DNA of 64,000 nt. Origin: Cytidiella melzeri (lineage: Eukaryota; Basidiomycota; Agaricomycetes; Polyporales; Irpicaceae). The position numbers and the translations under genes were made by a program. The notes beneath the pieces are model-generated. The model ran no database searches and was not told where the DNA came from. It worked only from the letters and a program-made list of their open reading frames with translations. The stretch's first letter is position 1. Every line of letters begins with the position of its first letter. Positions 11,089 to 22,998 of this stretch are shown piece after piece. The DNA lies in the NCBI GenBank assembly GCA_022592445.1, contig JABYQR010000126.1:1-64000 (forward strand), read 5' to 3'.

Positions 11089-14000
11089 TTACATTGCAGC
11101 GGGTAAGGCACGACCTGAGAGTTCACCAATGTTCGTCAGCACGTTCGTCTTTGCAGCCTTCCTATGAGGCAACATCCGGCGCCATTCTTGAGCGGTTTTG
11201 GGCTGGACTTTACCGTCCAGTATCGCCTTGCGATGGTTCACGAAGAACTGCTCATTCCTGGCACTCCAGTAGTCGAGGTCCACCCCCGATTGCAACCATG
11301 TTGTTACAGTTGGCCACCACGACCGATACACAGTACCCGAAGGGCCATTCTCGGGGTGTTCTGAGATATAATCAGCATTTTAATTTGTCCAAGAAACATG
11401 GTACTTACCCGGCATGACCCTGTACACTCCGCAGATCACATCCTCTTGATGTGGCAATAATACATTGTCCACATAGTCCAAGCCGTCTAGTATACGATGG
11501 TTACACCGTGTTTGGAACCCACTCGGACCGTTGTATACCGCTGAATCGTCTGCATAGGCGTCACGGGCCAGTCGCCACAGCAAGCCGCCCCGTAACAAGG
11601 CAGCGCGACCCTGAACACTTTTGATGACCTCCTCTCAATATTCGAGGTAGTCCTCATAGTCTGCAATCGTGAACTTGTGACGATGCTCGATGAGTCCGAG
11701 CCCTAACGGACCAGGTTGAAATAAGAGGGCATCGGGGGAGTTGGCTGAAGCACCGTTGGGTCCGCGATTGACTGAAGTGTGTTGAAGGGCACTCCCCATC
11801 TGAGCAATGCGCCAGTCACATCATCCAAACAGGGACCAACCCTGGATCGTAGGAGGTGGTTCACGGTGACAGGGTTGGCCAGGCAAAGGGAGTATGACAC
11901 ATCGTTGGCCTGTGGATCCCGAGCGTACACAAAGTACCGATGGTGTTGCTCGTTGTCCATTACAGCCCGAACAACCAGGTTGTTCTGACGGTGCAGCGGA
12001 TGTCCTAGGGCAGTACCGGGCACAAGATCCGTGAGCGTGGGTGGCGGCATTACAAAGTCGCTCGGTTTGGCCTCGAGGTATGCAAAGAGTTCACACATTG
12101 GTGTGCGATACCCAGAACCGACCTTCTCGTTGATGATCCCCATGAACTTGTAGATCTCTTTTTCTCGCGGCGTTGCCTCTTCATCCACGTCGACCGTCAT
12201 CGCTGCGGATGTGAGTATGCCGTAGCGATAGCTCAGAGCCTGGTCAAATGCAATGCCTTTCCTCTGCAACAACTCGTGTGCACCAGACTGGGGCATTTGA
12301 GTGGATGAGGATGTACTTCCACTGGTAGAAGCAATCGGCTGCGGAGCCAGGGGAGGGGTGCGAGGTTGACGTCGTGGAGAGTGAGAACAACGTCGAGGCG
12401 AGCAAGAACGACGTCGAGGCGAGCAAGAACGACATCGAGGAGAGGGAGGGCGACGAGGAGGAGAACGAGAGCGACGTCGAGGAGAGCGAGGGCGACGAGG
12501 AGGAGAACGAGAGCGACGTCGAGGAGAGCGAGGGCGACGAGGAGGAGAACGAGAGCGACAAGGAGGAGAGCGAGAGCGACAAGGAGGAGAGGGAGAGCGA
12601 CAAGGAGGAGAGGGAGAAGAAGGTGACTCAGGCGATGTCTCAGCCTGAGGACTCGCAGCCATGCGCAGATTCTGTAATCGCGGCGCGTCGTCAAAGTAGT
12701 CCCAACTTTCCACAAATTCCTGATCCTCGGTCGTAGCAGATGGGTCCAGCTCCTCCCAAATGTCGAATTCGTTGAACACCGCATTGTACCTGCGTTGCGA
12801 CCAAGCAGTGTCGGCCCACAAGTCGCGCCAGCGAGGCTTTCCGACAAGAACTCTGTTCCAGGTGCCGCTACTGTCGTCTGACTCTTCCCATCTGAAGACT
12901 TGGCAATTGTGGCTCTTGTTTGGGAGTTCGAGATTGGCATGCAGCACCTCCCTTGCTTGCACACGAGCCTTCTGCGCCGGATTCATTTGGGCGAGTTTCG
13001 CTGCACTAACCTTCTCTCTCCTCGCAAAGAACTGCTGGGGTGTTTCACCCGGTGCCTGACCAGTGGTCAAACTTTGCCCTCACGTGGCGACATAAAGAGG
13101 GCCAGGTGGGCGTGTCACGTTGCTCACTTGCGACGAGGTGGCAGGGGGCACATGTACAATGTTTGTGCCTTCAACTGAGGACGGCCAATGAGTTTCAAGT
13201 GAGCCCCAAGCAGAAGACGAGGATGGTGCTGCAGACGGCCAATGAGTGTCAAGTGAGCCCCAAGCAGAAGACGAGGATGGTGCTGAAGACAATGAGGGGC
13301 TGCCCATGGACTCCACGCCTACAACATCACGAGCCTCTGCGACTTCTTCGTCCCATTCGTCCCAAGCGAAACGCGTTGCAGGCTGTCGAAGTGAGGCTTC
13401 CAACTCAACTGCTGAGGGCAGATACTCGGTGGACCAAGGGTGCTCAGAAACTGCTGGGCGCGGTCCGAAGTACAGCCAGACAGGCAATTGAAAGTGGTTT
13501 ATGACCTCCTTGAGGTTCTCAAGTGTTGACTGCATTGCTCCGACGGTGACGTCAACGACAAGCCCCAATCTATCCGTGGTTGACTGGTCAGCCTTGTCAC
13601 CGACCAGGCAAATCATAGACCTGCGCAACATGCGTGCCTCGTGTTCGGAGACCAGCTTCCGATGTTGCAATGAGTCCAACCAATGTTTAGGCAATAGATG
13701 TCCCGCGTATGTTACCTTCGACACGTTGATCCTGAAGACTCCTCGCACAATGCCCAGGAACAATTTGGCTTGTTTCTTCGTTGGCCAGCTGCGATCGTAG
13801 TTATAATCTTGTGGCCAGGGAAACGTGTTGCGATCTATCTGGACGAGGAGAGGCGTATACGCTCCTAAGGGGAAAGTTCGCTTCATCGCGTCAAGGACTC
13901 TGCGCAGGAAAGCCTCCAAGTCGCGCCACTCTTGTACATTCTCCAGCCTCCACTGTTTGTCGTTGCCTTGGACTATCTTGATTCCCGCCAGCGGTTGCAG

Positions 14001-14246
14001 CAGACCGGTGTACTGTGTCTCTCTCGGCGTGACCGCGGTCCAATAGTGTAATTGGTTGGCCAGTCTCGTGTAGAGCCATGGCCAGGGCAGCAGAAGGCGA
14101 CCAATGTTTTTTGTGAGGTTTTCCGGCGCAAGCTTCGGGAGAGTGGACATGTTGGGAGAGACATAGAGGCCAGGGTAGCGGGGGATATCGGTCTCAGAAG
14201 CCCACAATACCGAGGGCTTGGGCAGGGTTTGGGGGAGGGTCGACAT
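11089..14246 (-). pseudogene. CACTA-borne protein with RS-repeat, function unknown, frame-broken
   Basis: Starts at ATG 14246 (MSTLPQTLPKPSVLWASETD). A 388-codon N-terminal block ends at TGA 13080-13082; the same frame continues from about 13070 through a serine-proline-arginine repeat (SPPRRPRSPRRRSRSP type, about 12370-12620) and a C-terminal domain to 11703. Homologous-looking reading continues after a frame change (HRHKFTIADYEDYLEY), then through a GTAAGT intron near 11410 to TAA at 11089. In-frame TGA and TAG codons suggest decay, though the TGA at 13080 follows a GTGAGG and could mark an intron start. A tandem duplication encodes SSSSAWGSL[D/E]THWPS twice near 13190-13290. I do not recognise the family. 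Confidence 0.6.
12369..12625 (-). repeat. Purine-rich 12/36-bp tandem repeat encoding the RS domain
   Basis: Repeats of a GAGGAGAACGAGAGCGAC-like unit on the plus strand; the minus strand reads as SP/RS dipeptides of the CACTA protein. Open frames in several phases here are composition artefacts. Confidence 0.8.
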
Positions 14247-14450
14247 ATCAGCGCTGCAGGGATATTAGCATGGAGGCACAATCTGATCAGGGTAGGACAC
14301 TTACAACTTGTGATGGGGTCGGTGAGTAGCGAGTGTCTACGGCACAAGATGTAGGGAGAACTTGGCGACTATCAGCAACGAGCGAAAGCGTAGCGAAAAT
14401 TTGTACTTACGAGCAGAACAGTTTAGGCAAAGAAGGTGACGAGTTACTTG

Positions 14451-14804
14451 GACAGACAGATGCTCCGCTGTCGAGACAGTCAACGGTGAAGACTCCGGTA
14501 GCAGATACTCCGCTAGCGTGAGGGTATGGAGGGGAGGAGGAGGTACTGCTGGTGGTGGAGGACTCCGGTGGCAAATTCTCCGCTACTGTGTCTGAGGATG
14601 TGTGTCGAAGGTTGTCGTCAAGATATAGGTGCTGGGCGAGGACTCCGGTAGCAGATTCTCCGCTACCGTGAGTGTATGGAGGGGAGGAGGAGGTACAGCT
14701 GGCGGTGGAGGACTCTGGTAGCAGATGCTCCGCTACCGAAAGTTGGAATGTGGGTGGTGGTTGTGGTGGTGAAGGAGGACTCCGGTAGCAGATGCTCCGC
14801 TACC
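14451..14804 (+). repeat. Hairpin array, set 1: six units
   Basis: Six hairpins at 14451-14472, 14497-14517, 14567-14587, 14647-14667, 14717-14737 and 14784-14804, spaced mostly 67-80 bp. The stem is GGTAGC/GCTACC (unit 1 GACAG/CTGTC; unit 3 uses G-T pairs) around a nine-base loop AGATGCTCC or near variant. Units lie behind GAGGACTCCGG and between GTG-rich spacers. The stem changes while pairing is kept, so the structure seems to be what is conserved. Confidence 0.85.
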
Positions 14805-15177
14805 GAAGTTTGGAATGTGGGTGGTGGTTGTGGTGGTGAAGGAGGAAGACGTGTGGGTGGTGGTGATATTGACAGTGGTGAGATTGATGGTGGTGAGAGC
14901 AAATGAGAAGGAAGAGGAGGAGGTGGTGGTGGTGGTGGTGGTGGTGGTGGGAGGGCGTTGCAGGAGGAGGAGGTGGTGTGGTCGTCGTGGTACGTGGTGG
15001 TGGCAGTGAGAGTGGTTTGGGCGCCTGAGATTGAACCTTGTTCTATGGGCGCTCCGCGTTATAGATTAGATTACCGACAACTTGCCAGCGCATTGTCGGG
15101 TTGCTTTTGCGCCCTCTACCTCCGACCACGGCCACGACGACATCCACTACCACAACCACAACCACCGCCTCGTACAC
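14805..15177. repeat. (GTG)n then (CAC/ACC)n low-complexity core between hairpin sets
   Basis: Dense GTGGTG runs to about 15010, then a short unique segment, then CCACAACCAC runs. Long ORFs on both strands here (polyvaline/polyhistidine-like) are shadows of trinucleotide repeats. Confidence 0.75.
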
Positions 15178-15716
15178 CATCGCAGCGGAGCATCTGCTGC
15201 GATGGGTCGTATGATTATCACCTTCTTTTCCGCACCACACGACCACAACCGCTACCACTACCACTACCACTACCACTACCACGTCGACCACAACCGCCGC
15301 CTCGTACACCATTGCAGCGGAGCATCTGCTGCGATGGGTCGTATGATCATCACCTTCTTTTTCGCACCACACGACCACAACCGCTACCACTACCACTACC
15401 ACTACCACTACCACGTCGACCACAACCGCCGCCTCGTACACCATCGCAGCGGAGCATCTGCTGTGATGGGTCGTATGATTACCACCTTCTTTTCCTCACC
15501 ACATACCTGCAACCACGACCACAACCACGACATCCACTACCACTACCACTACCATGTCGACTACAACCGCCGCCTCGTCCACCATCGCAGCGGAGCATCT
15601 GCTGCGATGTGTTGTTGTCCTCTACCTGCAACCACGACCACGACCACCACGCCAGCCACTACTACGACTACAACCACCGCCCTATACACTGTCGCAGCGG
15701 AGCATCTGCTGCGATG
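15178..15716 (-). repeat. Hairpin array, set 2: five inverted units in a 132-bp tandem repeat
   Basis: Units at 15178-15204, 15310-15336, 15442-15468, 15583-15609 and 15690-15716. The loop is GGAGCATCT, the reverse complement of the set-1 loop; the stem is CATCGCAGC/GCTGCGATG (nine pairs), with single changes at units 8, 9 and 11. Units 7-9 are exactly 132 bp apart and include CAC-repeat spacers. The two sets thus face each other across the GTG/CAC core, between the two divergent genes of the transposon. Confidence 0.88.
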
Positions 15717-16271
15717 TGTTGTTGTCCTCTACCTGCAACCACGACCACCACCACCACGACAGCCACTACTACGACTACAACTAACGCCCTATACACTGTT
15801 GCATGAATTGCTCTCTTTACGGATCCGCATGCCTTCGAGCACATTGGTACAAGACACTCCCCGAATCTGCTTACTGGGACCCTTCGTTTCCTACCGGCAA
15901 CAATGCTAGAGCCGATATCCTGTCGGCTTAACCGTCGACGGATATCGGACACTGCCCTGTCGGCTTGACCGTTGATGGATTTTGGCTGAGCACTCACGGG
16001 AGGTCTGAAGGGGGCGAGCTGCAAAACACTCCTTCTCCCCTGTACACTCTCCACCCTCTCTCTCTCTCTCAAAACTCGCATTTATTTGCAGATTTCTGGA
16101 TTTGTACTGGAGGGTGTAATTACTCATTCATGGTTGATCACGCTTTGTCGCACGAGCGCTTCTATGTCACGTGTCTCCTGCCTTGTTAGGTAAGTCAGCC
16201 CAGACGTTGCGCAAGTCAAGACGTCTCATTGACTGTATGCTGCCACCACTTGCCGCCATAGATCACAGCAC
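15717..16271. other. Leader region of the transposase gene
   Basis: No convincing gene. A pair of related segments (CCGATATCCTGTCGGCTTAAC near 15913 and a partial copy near 15957) and a pyrimidine-rich tract near 16030-16070 lie upstream of the transposase ATG, compatible with a promoter. Confidence 0.45.
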
Positions 16272-19200
16272 ATGCCCAACCCTCTCACCCTCTGTCCATG
16301 CGATCTGTGCAAGACAAAAGGTGGTTTACTTCAGTCGGCGCAGAATATCAAGAGGCACCTCGCGCAACAGACGGCCGCTGATATCGAGGCAGCAAGAGAA
16401 GATTTGAAGCATAAACAGCGTTTTGCAGCCGTCCGACTCGACGACCCAGAGCCTAACCCCCTCGCGTATCCAACTGAATACCACGATGTCAATGCGCCTA
16501 CTTCTATCTGCAGCAGTGTCAGTCCGGTAGGCGAGCTCGACAACACGTTGGGTGAAGATGCATACATACTGCCACCTTCTTCTGCTGCTGAACTTGATCA
16601 CCACGCGATCTTGCGATCTCCGACACCCTCTGACTGGCAGCCATCTGCCTACGGCGACAATTCTTCTGCATCTGAAGAGTCTGGTGCCTCTTCAGAATCT
16701 GACGACGCCGACAACGAAGACCTATATCTGGAAGATGACCTGTTGTATGTTGGACTGGATAGGATCTATGACTCGCATACAGGAGAGCAAGACGCCTCAG
16801 AGATGATTGACAACCTCCCTCCGGCTTTCTATGAGGATCCTATCCTTCGAAACATCTACATACGAGTGTTCATTGAGGCCTCTTTCAACCACGCCACCCA
16901 AGAGTCCATCAAATCTCAGCTCGAAGCCCACTACCATGCCTTATCGAGTCTTGAAAAGCGTGGCGGCCCTCCCATCCACAGACTTCACAATATGGCCCGC
17001 ACTCTGCGCACAGTTGAACGCCGACTTGGCGTAGATCCTGATAAGTACATTGTCTACTACTTTCTCTGCAACGTCTGCTGGGATATACATCACCCCGAAA
17101 GACTTTCTGCGCTGGCTAGCCCTCAATGTCGCAAACCGGGATGTACGAAAGGCCGGCTTTACTCTCTGAAAACAGTGAACGACAAGATCAAGCGCATCTC
17201 CCTCAAAATCATGCCCTACTGCCCGATCATCCCTCAGTATCAACGCTTGCTACTACAACCAGGTAAACTAGCAGAGTTTCAACAGTGGCGCACTCCAAAC
17301 GATACACCAGGAAATGTTCCTCCGGATTTGAGAGAAGGACTAGACGCGTTTCCAGACCAGGACTTTGTCATGCACGACATCCACGATGGATTTGGTTGGT
17401 GAGAAGCTCAAGCAGGACTGGTCCGTCGACGTGGAGGCGCATGGAGCGTTGAAGATGTTGATGTGCATGAACTCAATCAACGATTTGTTGCGCTGCCAAA
17501 CGGTCTACTCGTAATGATCAACATTGATTGGTGAGCTATACATTATCATGAGTTGCCCAGTCTCTCGAGCTACACGTACGCTGACATGATTTAGGTTTCA
17601 GCCTGTGAAGAATGGCAAGCACTCCACGGGTGCAATGTACCTTACCTTCTGCAATAATCCGCGACAGAAGCGTTTTCTTCGGGAGGAAACAATCCTGGTG
17701 TGCGTCTTGCCGGGACCATCAGAACCGTTGCTGGAGCAGCTTAACTCCGTCCTGGAGCCGTTTGTTAGAGACATGTTAATACTCGAAGATGGTAGGTTCC
17801 TCATGCTGTTCATACATTGCTCGCCATTCACTCACCATGGACGAATCTACAGGTGTAGACTTCAACGTTCACGGAGCAGCTGAGCGAATTATAACTCATA
17901 GTCGCGTATTTCTTGACTCCTCAGACCTTCCCGCCAGCCAAAAAGTAACTGGTCTGCGCACGGTCACCAGCAAGCACTTCATGTGTACTTGGTGCAAACA
18001 GTCGTTCGCATCTCTCACCCATCCAGACTGCTTCACCCCCTCTAGTGAGCAGGCTATTTAATTTCATATTGAGGCTCTGACGTTGCACTCCGCACATGGT
18101 CCTTTTGTAGAGTTTGAGCCTCGGGACGATCTGCGTTTTCTCAAGTACGCCTTCATTGCGCGGGATGCCGATCCAGCCACACAGGATGAAATCTCAGAAA
18201 GACGTGGTGTGCGGTGGTCAGAGCTGGATCAGTTACCGGGGTGGTCGCCTAGCCGCAATTCTCCTCTGGAGTTCGTCCACTCAACTTTCCTTGGTACGTC
18301 AATCTGTTTTCATAGCTAGCTGTTGATCTATACATCTCATGTATGAAGGCGAGATCCACCATGTTATCCGGCAAATCATACTCGGCGGTGGCATGCTTGC
18401 AGCGCGATCACGCAGTGACAAACTGCTGGATAAATTCAATGAGTTCCTACAGTCAATTGAATGGCCGGGCTCAATTGGTCGTGTGCCAAGAAAGGTACGC
18501 AGCACACCGTTGTTCTACGGGCAAATCGTTCACTGTTCCTAGATTGACAAAGGGAATCTCAAAGCGGATGAGTGGCGCAGCATGGGAAGCATCATACCAG
18601 TTGCGCTCTACTGTGCATGGGAGAAAGATGGTTTGATTCCAGATACTGACGCACCAAGACCCAGAGCAGATACAAATGCAGCAAGGACCGAGGCACAGAA
18701 GGAGCGCATGCTGCAGAAACGCCGACGTGAGGCTATCTCCCAACAAGCAGAAACCACAGCGGAAGATTTTGAAGCCAACGTACATATCACGATGGACTGC
18801 AACTATCGTCGCCACTACAACTGTGTTCTAGAGCACTCGACAGCTGTGCGGATCTATGCGTGCCGCTCAATCACGCCAAACGAGATCATGCGAGCTGCTG
18901 AGTGTCATAGCCGTGCGTGTCGTTCATGGACTCGAATGCATTGTCACCTCACCCCAAACTTCCATCTTTCGGAGCACAATCCAGAGTTCATACTACGCTA
19001 TGGTCCTGTACCGGGATGGTGGTGCATGCCGCTGGAACAAAACAACGGCTTCATGAAGAAATTCAAACACAACGGTCATAGTGGTGGCGAGCTGGAGGGC
19101 ACTCTGATGCGGGGATGGGTGAAGTACTCACTCATCTCCGATCTGGTACGCTCTCATTGTCATGCAAGACGCTACTAACCCCTGTGTGTATGGCAGATCA

Positions 19201-20130
19201 ATCAAATAGAGTCGCTCAAAGACTGGACAGAGGATGACAGGATAATTGCCTCGGCGCTGAAGACCTACCTTGGCGGTAACATGAAAGGCTCTCGACGCAA
19301 CACCCTCATGAGCATGATCGACTCAGCAGCGCATACTGATGCCGGTGAGTACCTCACTAACCATTAGTAGTTCCGGGTGTCGTAACTGATGTGTCTTCAG
19401 GTATCATTCAGCACCCATGCCAGTCAAGCCGCATCAATTTGAAGGCTGCTGACGGCGTGGGTGCGGGGGATTTATATGGTATGGTATTGGTATACCTCCA
19501 AAGATTATGGCAGAACAACATTGTTCTGGTGCCTGAGACGGCCCCTTCGCATATCGGCGAACCCTTCATAGCTACGTCGGTAAAGTCTTACACTTATGTC
19601 ACAGTGGATGGCCTCAGATACGGAGCTGCAACAAAACAACGTGGCCATCCCCATCGACTTGCTTACATCAATGGACGAGAGCCCGTACAGATCGAGTGGA
19701 TCCTAGCTATATCACACGTACGGAACGACTCGACATTACCAGCTGCAGAACACACATGTGCCGTTGTGCAAAGATTTGTTCGTCATGCGAATACCCCAGA
19801 GATGCCCTGGGATCTAAGGTACGCATTGCCACCGATTGTGCAAGGTGCGGCGATGATCCACATTCACACAGGGCCGATGATTTGGGCATATCTGTGTGGA
19901 AAGCTGGAGCTTTTGAAGACGCTGAAATTGTCCCTGTGACGTCTTTCTCTGGACAATTTGCGCGTGTATTGCTCAAGTATCGTGGTCCTGCTGGGGGAAG
20001 ATTTTGGGTTGCTATGTCTACATGCCATGTACGTCTAGTTGTGCAATTTTAAGCTGCTGCTACTAACTTTGGTTGTGTGTAGGTCGGACAGGAGCCACAC
20101 GTTGTTGAGAACGAAGAAGATGATGTGTGA
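16272..20130 (+). pseudogene. CACTA Tnp2-type transposase, multi-exon, nonsense-mutated
   Basis: ATG at 16272 (MPNPLTLCPCDLCKTKGG, a Cys-rich start). Exon 1 runs to 17530, then 17595-17791 and 17853 onward, with further introns near 18295, 18497, 19147, 19345 and 20030. Tnp2-like signatures: MINIDWFQPVKNGKHSTGA, PGPSEPLLEQLNSVLEP, FLKYAFIARDADPA, and near the end GWWCMPLEQNNGFMKKFKHN with GELEGTLMRGW. An in-frame TGA at 17400-17402 and TAA at 18059-18061 break the reading, and a frame change near 19930 separates the last coding piece. Family assignment agrees with the 3-bp TSD and CAC-starting termini. It would cut and paste the element in the nucleus if functional. Confidence 0.85.
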
Positions 20131-20151
20131 AAGAACGATCTCTCACGTCGG

Positions 20152-22412
20152 TTATGCATAGTCCGCATCACCAAATGGTGATTCGCCACCTCCTCCATTC
20201 TCACCTCTTTCAGCTCCAACTCCACTCTCCGGTGGCCCAGCACTGCTGTCCTGAGCACTGGGATGCGTAGCCTGAGCAATTGAATCTGCATCTGCGTCAT
20301 GGTAAGTAAGTCTGCTCTTATAATATTCGAACTTCACCGCCTCCTCCATTCTCACCTCTTTCAGCTCCAACTCCACTCTCCGGTGGCCCAGCACTGCTGT
20401 CCTGAGCACTGGGATGCGTAGCCTGAGCAATTGAATCTGCATCTGCGTCATGGTAAGTAAGTCTGCTCTTATAACCTTCGAACTCTCTGCTTACCACCTG
20501 CGGCAGAGCGTGCTCCTTCGTTTGCAGATTGCACGCTACCAGCAGCTGGTCGAACACGGTTCGGCACATTTTGTTGAGGGTGAGCCATCAACCAGTCCAA
20601 ATCAACACATTCCTCGCTAATGACCTGATTTTGCGTCTGCTGCCCATGGCGTTTGGGCAAGTTGCGCTCAACAGGTTCTCCCAATTTGACGCGGCGATGG
20701 TCACGGCTGGTGTTCTGTGCTGCGCGAACATGCTCATCTAACTCATCCACTAGATTGTTGACCTTGTTGCAATGGTAAGTGCGTTTCTGCCGTTCAATAT
20801 GAGACTTACTTACAAGCGCATCTCGATATGTGGGACAATGGCGCACAAAAATGTGGCTAACTTTCTTCGCAGGTGGTCCATCATCGTTCTCACTAAATAT
20901 ACCCCCCTCGCTTTCCTCCTCAACATCCGAGTAGTCGGACGACTGGTACTTCGCGCGAAAAAAAACCAGTCATACTTTGTACCAGCCATCTCGCTAACTT
21001 TGTTGCGCTCTTTTGCACATTCTTTGAATTTCTGATCAACAATATGTTTAGCTCCACGTGCAGAACGCGTACGGCACGGCCTGTACGCATATATGTTATG
21101 AAGGTACGTACAGCATCTTTCCGAGTACGCCTGCAATTCTTTTGCAGCGTGAGCTGCTTCGTTATCTCATCCTTGTTCTGACCCTGATACTTGACCTTCA
21201 GGCCTGTCCATACTGTTGAGAGAGCGGCCGCAATCTCAGCCTCAGGGACAGTCTTGAGATACTCCTGCAGCGTTTCAGGATCATGGTTCCCATTGGAATA
21301 CCACCGATGACCGCGGTCACGAAGCGTGTCAATGAACTCGGCCTGCCAAGCATCGGCGTTTACAACCCAAGAATCCCAACGCGGTCTCAGGCAGCGATCT
21401 TTCGCGGCTGGGTCATCTGTCGTCCAGAAACTGCCGTCTTCAAGGGGATCTGGCACAGGAGCATGCAGAGTCTCAATTCCCATCAGCTTGCGTACAGCTG
21501 CGCGAACAACTCCCTGTACATGTACAATGGCAAATGTGAGTACATGTACACTGTTAAACATGTTTATTTCATTGATGGCCTACGTACGTTGATCAAGGGA
21601 TTACGTTCCTTCTTTCCCACTGGCCCTAGGACACCGCTGCCTGCCCCGCGAGGTACAGGCACACCTTGCTCTCCTCCCCTATCAGTTGCGACACCAGCGT
21701 TGTTGAGCGCAGCATGCAACTCTACAAATTGGCCTTGCAGGTGAGCAAGGACGTTATCGAGTGTGCTGATTTGCTCATTATGTGTCTCAATCTGTTCGTC
21801 TTGCATGCGGATTTGTTCTTCTTGTACGGTGAGTCGCTCATCCTGCTCCATAACAAACGCGTGCATCTCCTTCATCTTCTCGTTCACTGTAGTCAGAAAT
21901 CCGTCCATGTCATTCAACCTCCGCCTTGCATCTTTCAGGAGCTCATCCTGGCTGCCCGAAGTAGCCTGCAAGCCCTGCAGCAAGTCATTCATAGCGGCCA
22001 TACTGTTGGAGATAGCCCTAGAGATACCAAGCCCGCTGGTGCCATGAGTCAATGACGGACCAGACAAAGAGCAACGCGAGGACAGCGGAGTTTGACTCTC
22101 AGCGGTCGATGTATGCAAGGTTTCAGAGGGCGTGCGAGTGGTTTCTGAAGGGGTAAAAGGGTTTCTGAAGCCACCATGAGGAGGTTGAGTGAAGCCGCGG
22201 TTGTGCAGAGACGGCTGAGAGGTATGCACAGAGGCTCGACGTTCAGATGTCAAGGTGCGTCCGGCTGGCTCTGATACGACGCTCGGCTCAATTTGCGGAC
22301 GTTTAGCAGGTGGCTGTCTATGCTCAGAGGATGGAGGACCAGTAGCGGGGTTGACACCGGCCTCGGGAGGTTGGCAGTTGCGGGGCATGCCCGTTACTGA
22401 TTGCCTTGACAT
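20152..22412 (-). CDS. CACTA-borne coiled-coil protein, function unknown
   Basis: Likely ATG at 22412 (MSRQSVTGMPRNCQPPEA). A proline/serine-rich N-terminus is followed by a coiled coil (MEQDERLTVQEEQIRMQDEQ...) near residues 150-220. A GTACGT intron near 21510-21590 joins it to VRAAVRKLMGIETLHAPVPDPL..., and another near 21030-21110 joins to KFKECAKERNKVSEM. Later exons reach 20152, ending GDADYA. Oligomerisation plus its place beside the transposase suggest a second transposition or DNA-binding protein, as TNP1-like partners are in plant CACTA elements; that is inference. The gene converges on the transposase gene with about 20 bp between stops. Confidence 0.6.
20189..20475 (-). repeat. 151-bp tandem duplication in the coiled-coil gene
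   Basis: Copies start at 20189 and 20340 and are almost identical. Each encodes a DADADSIAQATHPSAQDSSA block with an adjoining splice-like TTACTTACCATGACGCAG, so it may be a recent exon duplication. Confidence 0.85.
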
Positions 22413-22998
22413 TGAGAGTGCGCACACAGACCTGGAGGTTGTCTGTAAAGGTGAGCACAATGGGGATTGTGGACAAGGTGCGTCTTTGCTGCCATGGTAC
22501 CCTCACGCCTTGAGCTCACAGTTGCAGTCGTCCATCTTTTGCAGGAATAGAAGCTGTCAGTCAACTCGATGTCAAGCTAGCCACGCGAACATCTCTTCAC
22601 ATTTGGATTGTGAACGTTGATCTGCATGCTCGCGCGCGACTCGTCGACATTGATGGAACTTCGCGTTCAAGGTTTTTAGTGCCGACCGCCTTCGACGACA
22701 ACAGCAAGTACATTATGTGTCTATTTCTTGTTCTCACGTCATATATATGTATGTACAGCATGCATGCGCATATAGATCTGATTGTTATACGCGCGATATC
22801 GAGAATCCCGAGCGGAATGCATATGGAAGCGCGAGAACCGCAATATTAATATTAATATATATGGCGGCCACCTATTGTTCCGCTTGAAGAATACATGACT
22901 TATAGGCCAATAATATCCGGTCTTTATTTTCACATAATCTTTATATATTCTCGTGCATATTTGATGAATATGCGAAGAATATGCAGCCTATTCAGCGC
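22413..22998. other. CACTA right subterminal region
   Basis: AT-rich, with TATTAATATTAATATATA near 22845 and repeated GAATAT/ATATTC motifs also found near the left end (9805-9850). No gene. Repeated subterminal motifs in CACTA elements are usually transposase-binding sites. Confidence 0.6.

Noticed and set aside
12233..12964. Alternative-frame ORFs in the RS-repeat region
   Set aside because: The tandem repeat keeps all frames open; only the minus frame joined to flanking non-repetitive domains is credible.
13080..13082. TGA as selenocysteine or reassigned codon
   Set aside because: Fungi of this group lack selenoprotein insertion, host genes here use TGA as stop, and other stops occur in the same gene.
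14451..15716. CRISPR array
   Set aside because: Repeats are hairpins with low-complexity or tandemly duplicated spacers, inside a eukaryotic transposon with no cas genes.
14958..15909. Long overlapping ORFs rich in His/Pro/Tyr or Val on both strands
   Set aside because: They are translations of (CAC)n/(GTG)n repeats in all phases, with no domain, start context or splice structure.
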